From the NCBI GenBank assembly GCA_039602395.1, contig JBCNJP010000007.1, positions 125,476,952 through 125,540,951 on the forward strand: 64,000 bases of DNA, written 5' to 3'. Positions 22,288 to 32,514 of this stretch are shown here, piece by piece (position 1 is the first letter of the stretch; every line of letters starts with the position of its first letter). This stretch comes from Deinandra increscens subsp. villosa (lineage: Eukaryota > Streptophyta > Magnoliopsida > Asterales > Asteraceae). Below the pieces are notes generated by a model. That model worked only from the letters and a program-made list of their open reading frames with translations, made no database searches and was not told where the DNA came from. The position numbers and the translations under genes are program-made.

Positions 22288-23655
22288 TTATATGAACCAA
22301 TCGTGTAATTAATGTCATGTAATTAATGACAAAAGTTGGAATCCATAATTGTTAATTTAGGAACTTTTGGCATGTAATCTTTAATCCGATATTCTGCTTG
22401 TTTTTAACTAAAGCCAGCTCATGGTGAGTTTATTGGGTTTTTTTTTCTAATAATAATGATTTCATATACTTGTTATATTAATCTCAATAACAACAATCTC
22501 AATTATGTAAGAGATGTTCAAATAATAACTTTAGTTTGGGTAAAAAGATTAAAAAGACATCTTTGTTAACTTTTTATTAAGTTTCTTTTTTTTAAACCTT
22601 TATAACTTTTACATACGATATTTTTTGAAGAAAAAAAAAATTACATAAGAGTTGGAGGCCGGAGACGGATTTAAATAAGAGTTGGAGGCCGGTCACGTTT
22701 ATTTTTTTAAGAGATTTATGTCTGAATTTAAATACAACTACTGAATGTTAAGAGATGGGTTCAAATGTTTGAAAACTGAATCATAAGAGTTGGAGGCCGG
22801 AGACGGATACCTAGTCGCTGGAGACGGAGCTCTAGTCGCCGAAGAACGAACAACTCTTTTTTTAGGGTTAAGAGGTTACAAAATGTTCTAAAAGGTCTTG
22901 ATGGTTAAGACTCTATTATAATGTAAAACCTCTTAATAACTGGAAAAAAAACAAACGGTTATACATCTGAATACGTCTGATCGAATCAGATGTAATCTCT
23001 ATTCAGAGGTTTTTTCATAAAAAACAAACAGTGTCTTACTCTTTCGATTTGACACAATGATATAAAATTTTTGACACAATAATCTGAATATTTTTGTCAC
23101 ATTTTGACACAATGATCTGAATATTTTGTCACAATAATCTGAACATGGCACAATGATGATTAATTGACACAATGATCTGAACATTTTTAATACAAATACT
23201 GATTTGAACATGAGCTTCCTGCGAGCATCCTGTAAATAGACCCTCAACAATTGCCCCTTGAATTTCAACAGGTGTGATAAGCTCGACAGCTGTTAAAATT
23301 CAAAAAGATTCCCTTTTTCACGGCGTTTAGACGGTAAAAGTGGTTATGATGGGACAGATTTCTCGGCGTCCAAGTACTAATCATGATCTTTTCTTTAAAT
23401 AGGAGATCCGAAATAAAGATTTTCACCGTCTTCTCCACATAACCTCTCAAGCTTCTCCGATATTCCAGGTCAGTCCCTTCTTCGTCTTCTTGTTTTCTTC
23501 TCGTTAAATGGTATAAGATGAACATAAGAAATTTATTAAGAATCCTTAATTATTTTATTTGACTTGAGAGTTGAAGTAAATCTTCATGAATCAATCTTAC
23601 TTGGAGTCGGACTAAATCTATAAAAAGTTAGAGAGATTTGCTTCTCTCTTGGTAT
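22288..23655. other. Intergenic with two small repeat clusters
   Basis: 22645-22808 has three copies of AAGAGTTGGAGGCCGG, two of them extended by AGACGGAT. 23050-23190 has several degenerate copies of GACACAATGATCTGAA with T-rich spacers. I see no gene. Confidence 0.6.
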
Positions 23656-24060
23656 TTACTATCCGTCACTTTTCTCAATGTCGTTACATACTTACATGTA
23701 TAAGGGTATTCTAAAATCCCTTTGTGCTATTTTCTTTTGGGAAAGTAAAGGAAATGCTAGGAAATTTTCATGGATTAGGTGGGATTTGGTTATCGAGAGT
23801 TTAAAAGCTTTATAACATGCTTTACTACAAAAAAAAGTTGGAGATTTGTTCATTGTCAAAATGCATCGTGGGCTAACGTTTTAAAGTCAATCTATGGCGA
23901 AAAAACGTGTATTATTGAAGATTCTCCTTCTCTTAAAAGTAATAGTTTGGTGCACAATTATTAAATCATGTGCCAAACTTAATGAGGAAAAGAATTGGTA
24001 ACAAAGATTCACCATATTTTTGGCATGGTTGTTGGATTGGGTGTAAAGATATAGCCACAA
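23656..24060 (+). pseudogene. Degenerate LINE (non-LTR retrotransposon) fragment
   Basis: Broken frames read pieces of the region around the C-terminus of plant LINE reverse transcriptases: a tryptophan-rich WIRWDLVIESLKA-like phrase near 23770-23815, then KSWRFVHCQNASWANVLKSIYG at 23839-23904. Stops and shifts interrupt it throughout. It is the end of the RT/thumb to zf-RVT region of a dead copy. Confidence 0.6.
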
Positions 24061-24544
24061 TAAAACCCAAGTGTGTAATCCAGAAAACACACTTTAAAGG
24101 ATTGATTAACCAAACATACTGTCTTGACTCAAAAGTCAAAATACAATTAGTTCAAATTCATACTAACTAGCAACTGTGACAAGAAAATACTAAAACAAAA
24201 TCTAAAAACGAAACTAGGAGACGATAAACTACAAGTTTGAGCAGTTTTTGTTCATCATCTATCGTTTCATATGCATCAACCGTCTAACTAGAGATGTAAA
24301 ATGATACATGTTTTGACTACAAGCCGCAGAGAATGATGTTACATCTTACTCAAAAAGACCACAAATGTAGGTCAAAATCATATTATCAATCCTCAAAAAC
24401 ACAAAAAGAACTCACTTATAATCCTAATCAGCTAGCTATAGGGAAGCCCTCTACTTTTTTCAACTTACAGACATGTAGTTGTGAAGTATGTTCACGTGAC
24501 CTGATGCACCAGGATTCATCTATCATAGCAATTTGAACTCCAAA

Positions 24545-26154
24545 TTATCCAGCAATTCCTGTAACAAGCGAGTACTAACCATTAGAACATGCACCAATTA
24601 AGCTGTTTTTTATTGAGAATGTTACAAACTAGTAATTCTTGATGAATTTGTGATATGAACATTAAAACTATGGGCAACTCATGATTTGATATATTGAAGT
24701 TTATACCTCTGTTTGTTTGTCGTGTGCCTACACTATAACCATCAACATAACCAAGAGCATGAACATCAGAACCGCCACCATCACTGCCAAAAAAACCAGA
24801 CACCTCTTGCTCACTATTTCCTGACCGCCAAGTTTGGTCTCCGCCATACACAGAGCCACCACGGGTGCCACCACCAACATAAAAATCTGAAAAGGGTTCT
24901 TCATAGCCACCATTAGCAGCAGCATATGGTGATGATGCCCGAACCTCACTAGTAGTAACATTTCTACCATACCCGCCAACTCCTAACCCATAACCATCAT
25001 CACCTCCATGACCAAGATTCCCAGTAGTAGAACCATTTCTACCTCCTTGATTAGAACCAAAATTGAGACCTGTGTTTCCGAAAACACCCCCACCAATCGC
25101 ATTCGACCCATAGTTAAATCCACCATTACCCCTCAAATTCCCAGGATTCGAACTGAAAAAAGAAGCATTCCCTCCATCAAAACCAATAGGACGTACAAAC
25201 CGATTCGAATTCCCAACAAAATCAGGACCCGGGCTTGGGCTCTGGCTCATTCCCCTTCCATAACTCAAATTCCTGTTGTTATAGTTTGGGCTTGTCATTC
25301 CTGGTTCAAAGTTTAATCCCATTCCATACCCAGGGCCAAACGGACCGAACCCACCTCTACCACCCATCCTAACATCATAACCACCAATCGTATTATTAGA
25401 GTAGGGTCCTTGAGTGTAGCCATTAAGAAAGCCACTGGTTCGACCCAAACCATAAGGGTAAGAAGAAGAACCAACCATGGTCCGGCTAGGACTGGGTGAA
25501 AGCTCTCTTGGGACGGCCCGTTTCACTTCAACCATTTTACCGTTCAGTTCATGGAAAGTTTTTAGAAGTACATTGTCTACTGCATCTTCTGAATCAAAAG
25601 TTATGAACCCAAATCCTCTTGGTCTCTGTGTGTTATGATCATACATAACCACAGCATCTGTAATTGTACCAAACTGTTCAAAGTACCTTTTGAAATCATT
25701 CTCAGTAACTGTCGATGCTAAACCTCCTACAAATATCTTTCTCGCCCCATTCGGACCCGGGGAGCTTTGAATGCTACCACTGTTTCTACTAACTGTGCTC
25801 TGATCTTCTCTGGGAACTGCCCTCTTTGCCTCAACCTGACCCATTGTTATAATAAAGCAACAAACTTTAACAACATTATAGGTAGCATTTCAACAACTCA
25901 ATTCAAAGACTTGTATGTGATCGAATCTTTACCATTCTGCCGTCAATATGGTGCTTCTCCTTGGTGACTCTCTCGGCCACAGCAGGATCCGCAAAGACCA
26001 CAAAACCGAAACCACGGGCACGTCCTGTGGTGTGATCTTTCATGATTACAGCTTCCAAAACCTCGCCGAAACCGCTGAAATACTCTTGTAACCGTTCTTC
26101 ATTCGTATCCCACGCTATCCCACCGATGAATAACTTGCCAAGATCAGACTGCAT
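24545..26154 (-). CDS. Heterogeneous nuclear ribonucleoprotein 1-like RNA-binding protein (copy B)
   Basis: Three coding exons on the minus strand: 26154-25933, 25835-24707 and 24558-24545, giving 454 residues. RRM1 is nearly identical to copy A (TNEERLQEYF for TNEQRLQDYF), again with LFIGGI and RGFGFVVF. RRM2 has KIFVGGL and RGFGFITF. The Gly/Asn-rich tail keeps the blocks SYPYGLGRTSGFLNGYTQGP, EEPFSDFYVGG and RQTNRG but differs by several insertions and losses. All intron positions and phases match copy A, including the 14-base last exon (GIAG and stop). The two genes are tail to tail. Strong coding conservation with diverged introns indicates an old duplication and two functional genes. 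Confidence 0.9.
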
Positions 26155-26157
26155 TTT

Positions 26158-26511
26158 CTGTACACCAAAATAGATTAATCACAAACCACAATTTCAAAAA
26201 GGTTCACACTTTGCATATCACAGGTTTCCATCAACACAAGGTTCCAGTATCATCTAAAGAATTGGTACAAAACTGAGCACAACTAGTTTTAAAAAAACTA
26301 ATCACAATTATCCAAGGTTGATACATTGAAATGCAGATCAAATTAGCTTACAAAGTCTTATGTCACAAGCAGATTAATCCACCTAACATAAAACCGGTGA
26401 TATTAGTAATTAGATTCAATCAAGAAAACATCGGATCCGATGACAACAAAATTAAGATCCTCGGGATAACAAAAATTAAGGAAATAAATCATATAAAAGG
26501 TTCAGTAAATA
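26158..26511 (-). other. 5' UTR intron of RNA-binding protein gene B
   Basis: The donor ATCTGG|GTATTT is at 26511 and the acceptor GGTGTACAG at 26158, three bases before the start codon. The position matches that of copy A. Confidence 0.65.
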
Positions 26512-26545
26512 CCCAGATAGTAAAGTAAATCTTGAAACGAAGCAG

Positions 26546-26596
26546 TTAAGATCTAAGAGGAGGAGGAGGAGGAGGAGCAATAAGAACTGAGTTCAT
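26546..26596 (-). CDS. Upstream ORF in leader of RNA-binding protein gene B
   Basis: The 16-codon uORF reads MNSVLIAPPPPPPLRS and stops with TAA, with AGGAGG directly before its ATG as in copy A. It lies in the untranslated first exon, just upstream of the 5' UTR intron. The proline run, from a GGA/CTC repeat, is longer than in copy A, while both ends of the peptide are kept. Confidence 0.6.
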   Translation of the reverse strand: MNSVLIAPPPPPPLRS

Positions 26597-26841
26597 CCTC
26601 CTCGATTCCGCCCCCTTTAATTTATTTGTGTGGACTGTTGAGAAAGATTTCTATTTGAAGTTTATAGATAAATTCTTATCTTCCTTGGTGTGTGTTAAAC
26701 AGCAGGGGATATCGAAAAAGATTGAAGCTTTATAATCAATCGATTTGAATGATGAATATATGCGGTAGTGTGTGTTAATGTGTGTGTGTAGAGAGAGAGA
26801 GAGAATTTTGGGTGTATGATCTGATGCTTGGCCTACAATTT

Positions 26842-26873
26842 GATCCTTATATAGTTGTGGGGAAAATCTTTGG
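26842..26873 (-). promoter_or_regulatory. Core promoter of RNA-binding protein gene B
   Basis: On the minus strand CCAAAGATTTTCCCC is followed by CTATATAAGGATC. This is the same arrangement and nearly the same bases as the promoter of copy A at 18627-18660. Confidence 0.7.
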
Positions 26874-26879
26874 TATTAC

Positions 26880-27752
26880 CGTGTACGAGTCATAGCGTAT
26901 GCCTGTCCTGCAATTCGATGTTTTATCAATGGTCGTGATCACTTGTCAATGTGGTGTCGTTTATCAATCGTTTACTAAACAATTCATGAACCATTTGGTG
27001 AAAAGTTCATTTACCTTCACCTTCATTCGTGTAACAAAGGAAAGAAAACGAATAAGAAGTTCCGTTTGGTTAATTAAATGTACTAACACGATCATAGGTC
27101 GTGTTCGTTCAATTACGTTCGTAAATAGTTCAGTAATATGTCTCTTGATTTAAATACAAACCTTTGTCATTCAAATTTTTGTATCTTCTTAAAAACATAG
27201 TTATTTGAAACTTAGATCTTTGAGACAATATTTTGAATTAATTATGTTTATAATTATGATTTTTAGTTTGTGCATTGTACTAGGATAATTATATTTTTAA
27301 TTATGATGTCCAGTGTTTGACTTTATATTAGTTAAGGTGTTATGTCTAATGTCTGAAATCGATAATATTAATTTTAAAAAATAGTATATGTATGTTTACA
27401 TTTGTGAACATGTTCAATACCTTAATAAACGAACACAGACATGAACAAGAATCTTCGTTCGGTTAGTGTTCGTGAACCGTTCATGAACAAGTCCAATGCT
27501 AAACAAACACAAACCCAACTTTGTTCAGTTCGATTTAGTTTATTTCCAGTCTTACAGTCCTACTACCGCCATGAGGGTGTTGAAACTGGAAAGGGTGGTT
27601 CCGTTGTTTCTCCCCACCGCACTTGATGCATGATGGTATGGTAGTAGTGACGTGACGCTGATGCTGGAATTCCTTACTCTTAACATACTTATCTTTTTGA
27701 TGAAAATATTTAAGCTAATATAAATAGCTAACTTGCTATTTTTTTTTACGTA
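26880..27752. other. Intergenic, TE-like sequence rich in GTTCG/GAAC phrases
   Basis: Repeated phrases such as TTCGTTC, GAACA and TTCATGAAC occur at 26985-27130 and 27400-27540 in a pattern typical of non-autonomous hAT-like repeats. No gene is supported. Confidence 0.4.
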
Positions 27753-28047
27753 TAAAAGCATTCACAACTCATTCCCATCATGATCCTTATAATTTATACA
27801 TTTATTATTATTTTATCTTTCTCTTTCACTCACAACCACAATTATAAAATACATTTTTATACAATTTTCTCTGTCTTTCACTCACAACCAAACTTCAAAA
27901 TTTACAGAATTATCAGGTTTTTTTTTTCAAATATACAGATTTTCAATATCTTTTCTTTCTTATTCACTCACAACCACTTACAACCATACCTTAGATTTTA
28001 AGAACTACACTCAAATAATTATACAAAACGTACTGTGAATGCTCTAA
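27753..28047. mobile_element. Tourist-like MITE, 289 bp, with TAA target duplication
   Basis: TAA duplications (27753-27755 and 28045-28047) flank inverted ends AAGCATTCACA and TGTGAATGCTC. The inside is AT-rich with three copies of the phrase TCACTCACAACCA. The 3-bp TAA duplication and the terminal repeat place it in the PIF/Harbinger (Tourist) group. Confidence 0.82.
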
Positions 28048-28909
28048 TTGGTTTCATACATATTACTTACACCGTTACACATACTATACTCATGGGCTAG
28101 AGACATGATTGTAACAAGAGAAAAGTTCATTTGTAATTATAACAAGACTCGATAAGACTTCACAACATGTCACCCTAACTTTGTGGGTTTGGGGTGGTGC
28201 CACAAACCTACCATCAAACCAAGCCCACCAAATCAAACAAACTTGCGCCAAAACATGCTCTAGGGGAACATATATACACAAAATATAATACACAATTTTC
28301 ATCTATATTATCCGAACTTTACACAATACAAGTAAATCAACATATAAGATACAAAAATATGGCTTTTGCGCATCCTTGATCACACATTAATTCCAAGACG
28401 CATCAGAAAAGGCAATCTTTGCAAGTTTGATTTCTACAAAGAGAAATGTAACAAAAAATGAACATGTGCGGATAGAGCGGGTGGACCGCATGGGACGTAT
28501 CGAACATCCTCCAACCCCGGCCTATTACAGTCAAGGTTCTAGTTTCATGGAAACAACCCGTGATTGCCTGTTACGCTTTGCCACCCTCACAAAGACTATT
28601 GAGAGGCATGATGGGGCCCACCATGGTCGCCGCACTCTTTGCTCCCCCTTCAAACACGCAACTGTAAAACACAAATATATTAATCAAAATGCTAACTATT
28701 TGCATGCTTAAAATAGCACCACCATGTTCCAAAAGAGCAATAGTAACAGGAAACTTGTGATTTCCTGATGAATTAGATAAGTGTCTATGTAACAGGATAA
28801 CAATCATATGGTCCTAAAGCTTGCAAGTTCTAGGACTTCAGATATCACGTACATATATGGGTAATAATTTAGAGGGTTGATTACACGGACATGATCTCTC
28901 TGCTAAGTT
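28048..28909. other. Intergenic; possible 3' exon fragment on minus strand
   Basis: On the minus strand an ORF ending at 28571 reads CVFEGGAKSAATMVGPIMPL just before its stop, with an ACAG acceptor-like site upstream of it near 28665, and an open stretch NHKFPVTIALLEHGG at about 28705-28760. It could be the end of a gene whose rest is lost or beyond reach. I do not recognise it and do not call a gene. Confidence 0.25.
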
Positions 28910-29409
28910 NNNNNNNNNNNNNNNNNNNNNNNNNNNNNNNNNNNNNNNNNNNNNNNNNNNNNNNNNNNNNNNNNNNNNNNNNNNNNNNNNNNNNNNNNNN
29001 NNNNNNNNNNNNNNNNNNNNNNNNNNNNNNNNNNNNNNNNNNNNNNNNNNNNNNNNNNNNNNNNNNNNNNNNNNNNNNNNNNNNNNNNNNNNNNNNNNNN
29101 NNNNNNNNNNNNNNNNNNNNNNNNNNNNNNNNNNNNNNNNNNNNNNNNNNNNNNNNNNNNNNNNNNNNNNNNNNNNNNNNNNNNNNNNNNNNNNNNNNNN
29201 NNNNNNNNNNNNNNNNNNNNNNNNNNNNNNNNNNNNNNNNNNNNNNNNNNNNNNNNNNNNNNNNNNNNNNNNNNNNNNNNNNNNNNNNNNNNNNNNNNNN
29301 NNNNNNNNNNNNNNNNNNNNNNNNNNNNNNNNNNNNNNNNNNNNNNNNNNNNNNNNNNNNNNNNNNNNNNNNNNNNNNNNNNNNNNNNNNNNNNNNNNNN
29401 NNNNNNNNN
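28910..29409. other. Assembly gap, 500 N
   Basis: There are exactly 500 undetermined bases, a conventional scaffold spacer, so the true length is unknown. The sequence right of the gap is a LINE 3' end, so a repeat probably caused the break. Confidence 0.99.
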
Positions 29410-29686
29410 ATGGTGACGTTTGGAAGACAAGGAACAGGAAGATTTTCGAAGATAAAAATTCTAATGGCTAATGCAAAGAAAATTGTTGAGGAGATCAAAT
29501 CTACTACATTCATATGGATCAAAAAGATATAGAGTGGTCAAAATGAAACGTTTCAACAACATATTTTTTGTAACCTTTTGCTCTCCTTGTAACGTTTGGC
29601 TAGTTTCTTGCTTGTCTTCTTTTTCAATAGAAGTTTTCTTGTCATTCACAAAAAAAATAATAAATAAAAATAAATAATAAAAAAAT
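29410..29686 (+). pseudogene. LINE 3' end, degenerate
   Basis: Frames read DVWKTRNRKIFEDKNSN and then, after a shift, KKIVEEIKSTTFIWIKK, which resembles the C-terminal tail of plant LINE ORF2 proteins. The untranslated part ends in an A-rich tail (about 29648-29686). The 5' part is lost in the gap. Confidence 0.5.
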
Positions 29687-32514
29687 TTGGAGATTTAACG
29701 AAAGGGTTTCTAGTCCAATAACACCCTGGTGTTATTCAAGGTGTTTCTCCCTAAAGGTTGATGATTTAAATCTCATAGTGGACAAATGATAAAAAATAAA
29801 ACCGTTAAAAGCAAGATTGTAGGTTTAAATTATATGAGATATAAATTGTGATGTATTTATCTTTAGAAAATTTAGAAAAGTATTGTTTAAAAAAATTAAT
29901 TTAAAACATGAAAAACTATTATGCACATAATTAGGTTCTGTTCAAGTGAAAGAAAGAATCAATTTTGACAGAAATTTTAAGCTGTTTTCATGCATAATAT
30001 ATAACATTTAGTTGCAAAACATATCAGTACCTATAGATTTTTTAGAACCGCGACACAAATTCTCTAGTTCTACACCACCTAAATACCCAATACTGAAACA
30101 AAAATTTGTTTAACACCCACTGAGATAGATACATAATAGTGTTTAAAAACCTAACAAATAAATAATGTTCTTTCTCTTTTCTTTCCTGACAGATTGAGTT
30201 AGAAAGATTTACATGCCTATAACATAATGTGGCTTACATTGGACATGTAAACTCAAAAGTTAAAACCATACAAAACGTTTAATTTATAGAAAATATATAT
30301 TGTGGGGTAGTGCAAGTAGAAACATGGGTTTGAGAAACAGCTCATATGTTGTGAACATCTTCTATAATGACCTTTATCATATTCTTTTTACAATGATTGG
30401 CTTTTCAATCATAAGCATTTTTCACAGGCAGGCAGTTGATTCCATGTGTTAGCAACCTAAAGCTCTGATAGAGAGAGACCAAGTAGATGGTATCGTCAAA
30501 TCTCCCAAAGAAATAGAGAACTGAGACAACTTTTCTGATATATTCATTCCTACCTAAAATGGCTATTTATAGGCTTACAAGCAATGGAAATAACCATAAA
30601 GTTGATGGAGTGACCCGCCTAAAGGGAAAATATGCACTAAAAGAAAATATAGAGTAAGCAGTAAAGTAAGTAAACCCACCCTCTGGGTCGTGTTGAGCTC
30701 GTATCAAGCCCCTAAAAGTTTGTTAATCAGACCAATCTACCATTACCTAACTTCTATGGTTCTAGAGCCACTAAATGAAAATGGTATTCATTTCTGAATT
30801 TTAATCAAAAAGATACATGATTATTGTGAGAAATTTTATCTTATGTATAGTTGAATAATTGGACCGTTATAGGCAACAACAAAGAGAGGAACACATGTAT
30901 ATCAAATATATAGGAAACTACTCCCTAACCAAATCTATATAATAACCCAGCAGCAACAACAATGACAGGATGAATTGGTGTGCACATGACCAAGACACAA
31001 AGGCAACCACCAAAACAGACTCAAAAAAGAAAGTGAAGAGCAAAGGGAAGACATGTGTCCGCAACAAACATCATAGCGTAAAGCACGAAATAACGAAATG
31101 AACACATACCAAATTAACTTCTCCGTACGAAAGAAACACCCGACGGGATAAAAATCCGGCAACAGAACCAAGCGAGGGGAACACAGAAACTAATCTGCGA
31201 TAACACACACACAACATAAATCACATAATGAAAATGCATTAACAGCTAAGGTAGAAACTTGTAGCAGAAAAGAACTGTTAGATCTTTGGGAATTTTTGTT
31301 GTGTGTTTCTCTATGTTTGTGGTCTCTCAGCTAAGGTAGAAACTTTAGATTAAAATGGTTGACCTTCTGGACTTAAACCTCTTTTTGGAACACCTTCTGT
31401 CTCAACTGCCGTTCCCTATTAGCTCCAACCCCAACTGGATCGATAAATAAAAACTAAACCATCAACAAAAACAAGATCCATCAATAGTAACAGAACCATC
31501 AGCAACAACCAAGTCCATCGGTTATTCGATTACCCATCATCAACAAATTTCTACTACTTAGACTACCATCATTAGTAACCAGGAGTAACCAAATTTCTCC
31601 TGCTTAGCGGTAACAATGCAGAGGGGGAGTGATTAAATATGTTATTTCTAAAATTTATTCCTCGATTTTCAACCGTGATTCTATCTTCACTAAAATCTTA
31701 TCCCCAAGCCGGTAGAGATCCAACTCTATCTTCACTAAAATCTTATTCCAAGCTGGTAGAGATCAACGGTCCAAAATTTATTTCAACCTTCTAAACATGC
31801 TTAATAAAGAAAAACATGTTATGATGTAATTTTAGTTACTCTATAATCTATTAACTTTTTATAAAGAGTTCATACAAGAAAGTATTTGTGTGTCAACTTA
31901 GAAGGTTACAGATTGTAAACAGAGAATGGAGCCAGATAGGAAAGCAAAGAACAAGTATACACATATGGTGATTTGTATTTCAAAACTCACACTTTCTTAC
32001 AGTTACAATACTTGAATATATATAGAACTAACAAGCAGACTTGTCCATAGGCAACTTGCACACTTGAGCCCACTTGTACATGAATGCAGACAACTACCAA
32101 CCACATTATCTTCTAGAAGACTTATACTAATACTAATACTAATTAATAATAATAATAATAATAATACTATTATCTAACACAGATGATGCAAACCCTTTTT
32201 AACCCATTACCCAACCCATCTAATTTATATCATATTCTGGTTACGCCGCCTTATTTTCTTGTATATATATATATTTTTTTTTGTATTTCAGATCAAGTGA
32301 CAACATGTTTCACAAAACACATCATGTAATATAACCTCATAAAATTCATATTAAAAACAAGTCAAAAACTTTTCAAATCTCACAAACACAACTCTTTAGA
32401 ATCTGCAGAAGTTAGAAAAAAGTGAAAATGAAAGCAGTGCCTTACCTGGAAATATACTCCTTTTTGGCCACTCTTCTTGTTAATAAAAAAGATATCAAAC
32501 AAACAAATGAAAAC
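29687..32514. other. Intergenic
   Basis: I find no gene. It contains a 9-bp-stem palindrome AATAACACCCTGGTGTTATT (near 29718), a phrase at 29739-29790 that recurs near 61490, a 45-bp tandem duplication (31681-31770, starting CTATCTTCACTAAAATC) and an (AAT)n microsatellite at about 32145-32166. Confidence 0.55.

Noticed and set aside
24713..25316. Plus-strand ORFs opposite RNA-binding gene B, including a His-rich one
   Set aside because: They are shadows of the glycine-rich coding exon; the His run comes from reading GGT/GAT codons in reverse.
28881..29532. Apparent ORFs of up to 213 codons across the gap
   Set aside because: They consist almost wholly of undetermined bases.
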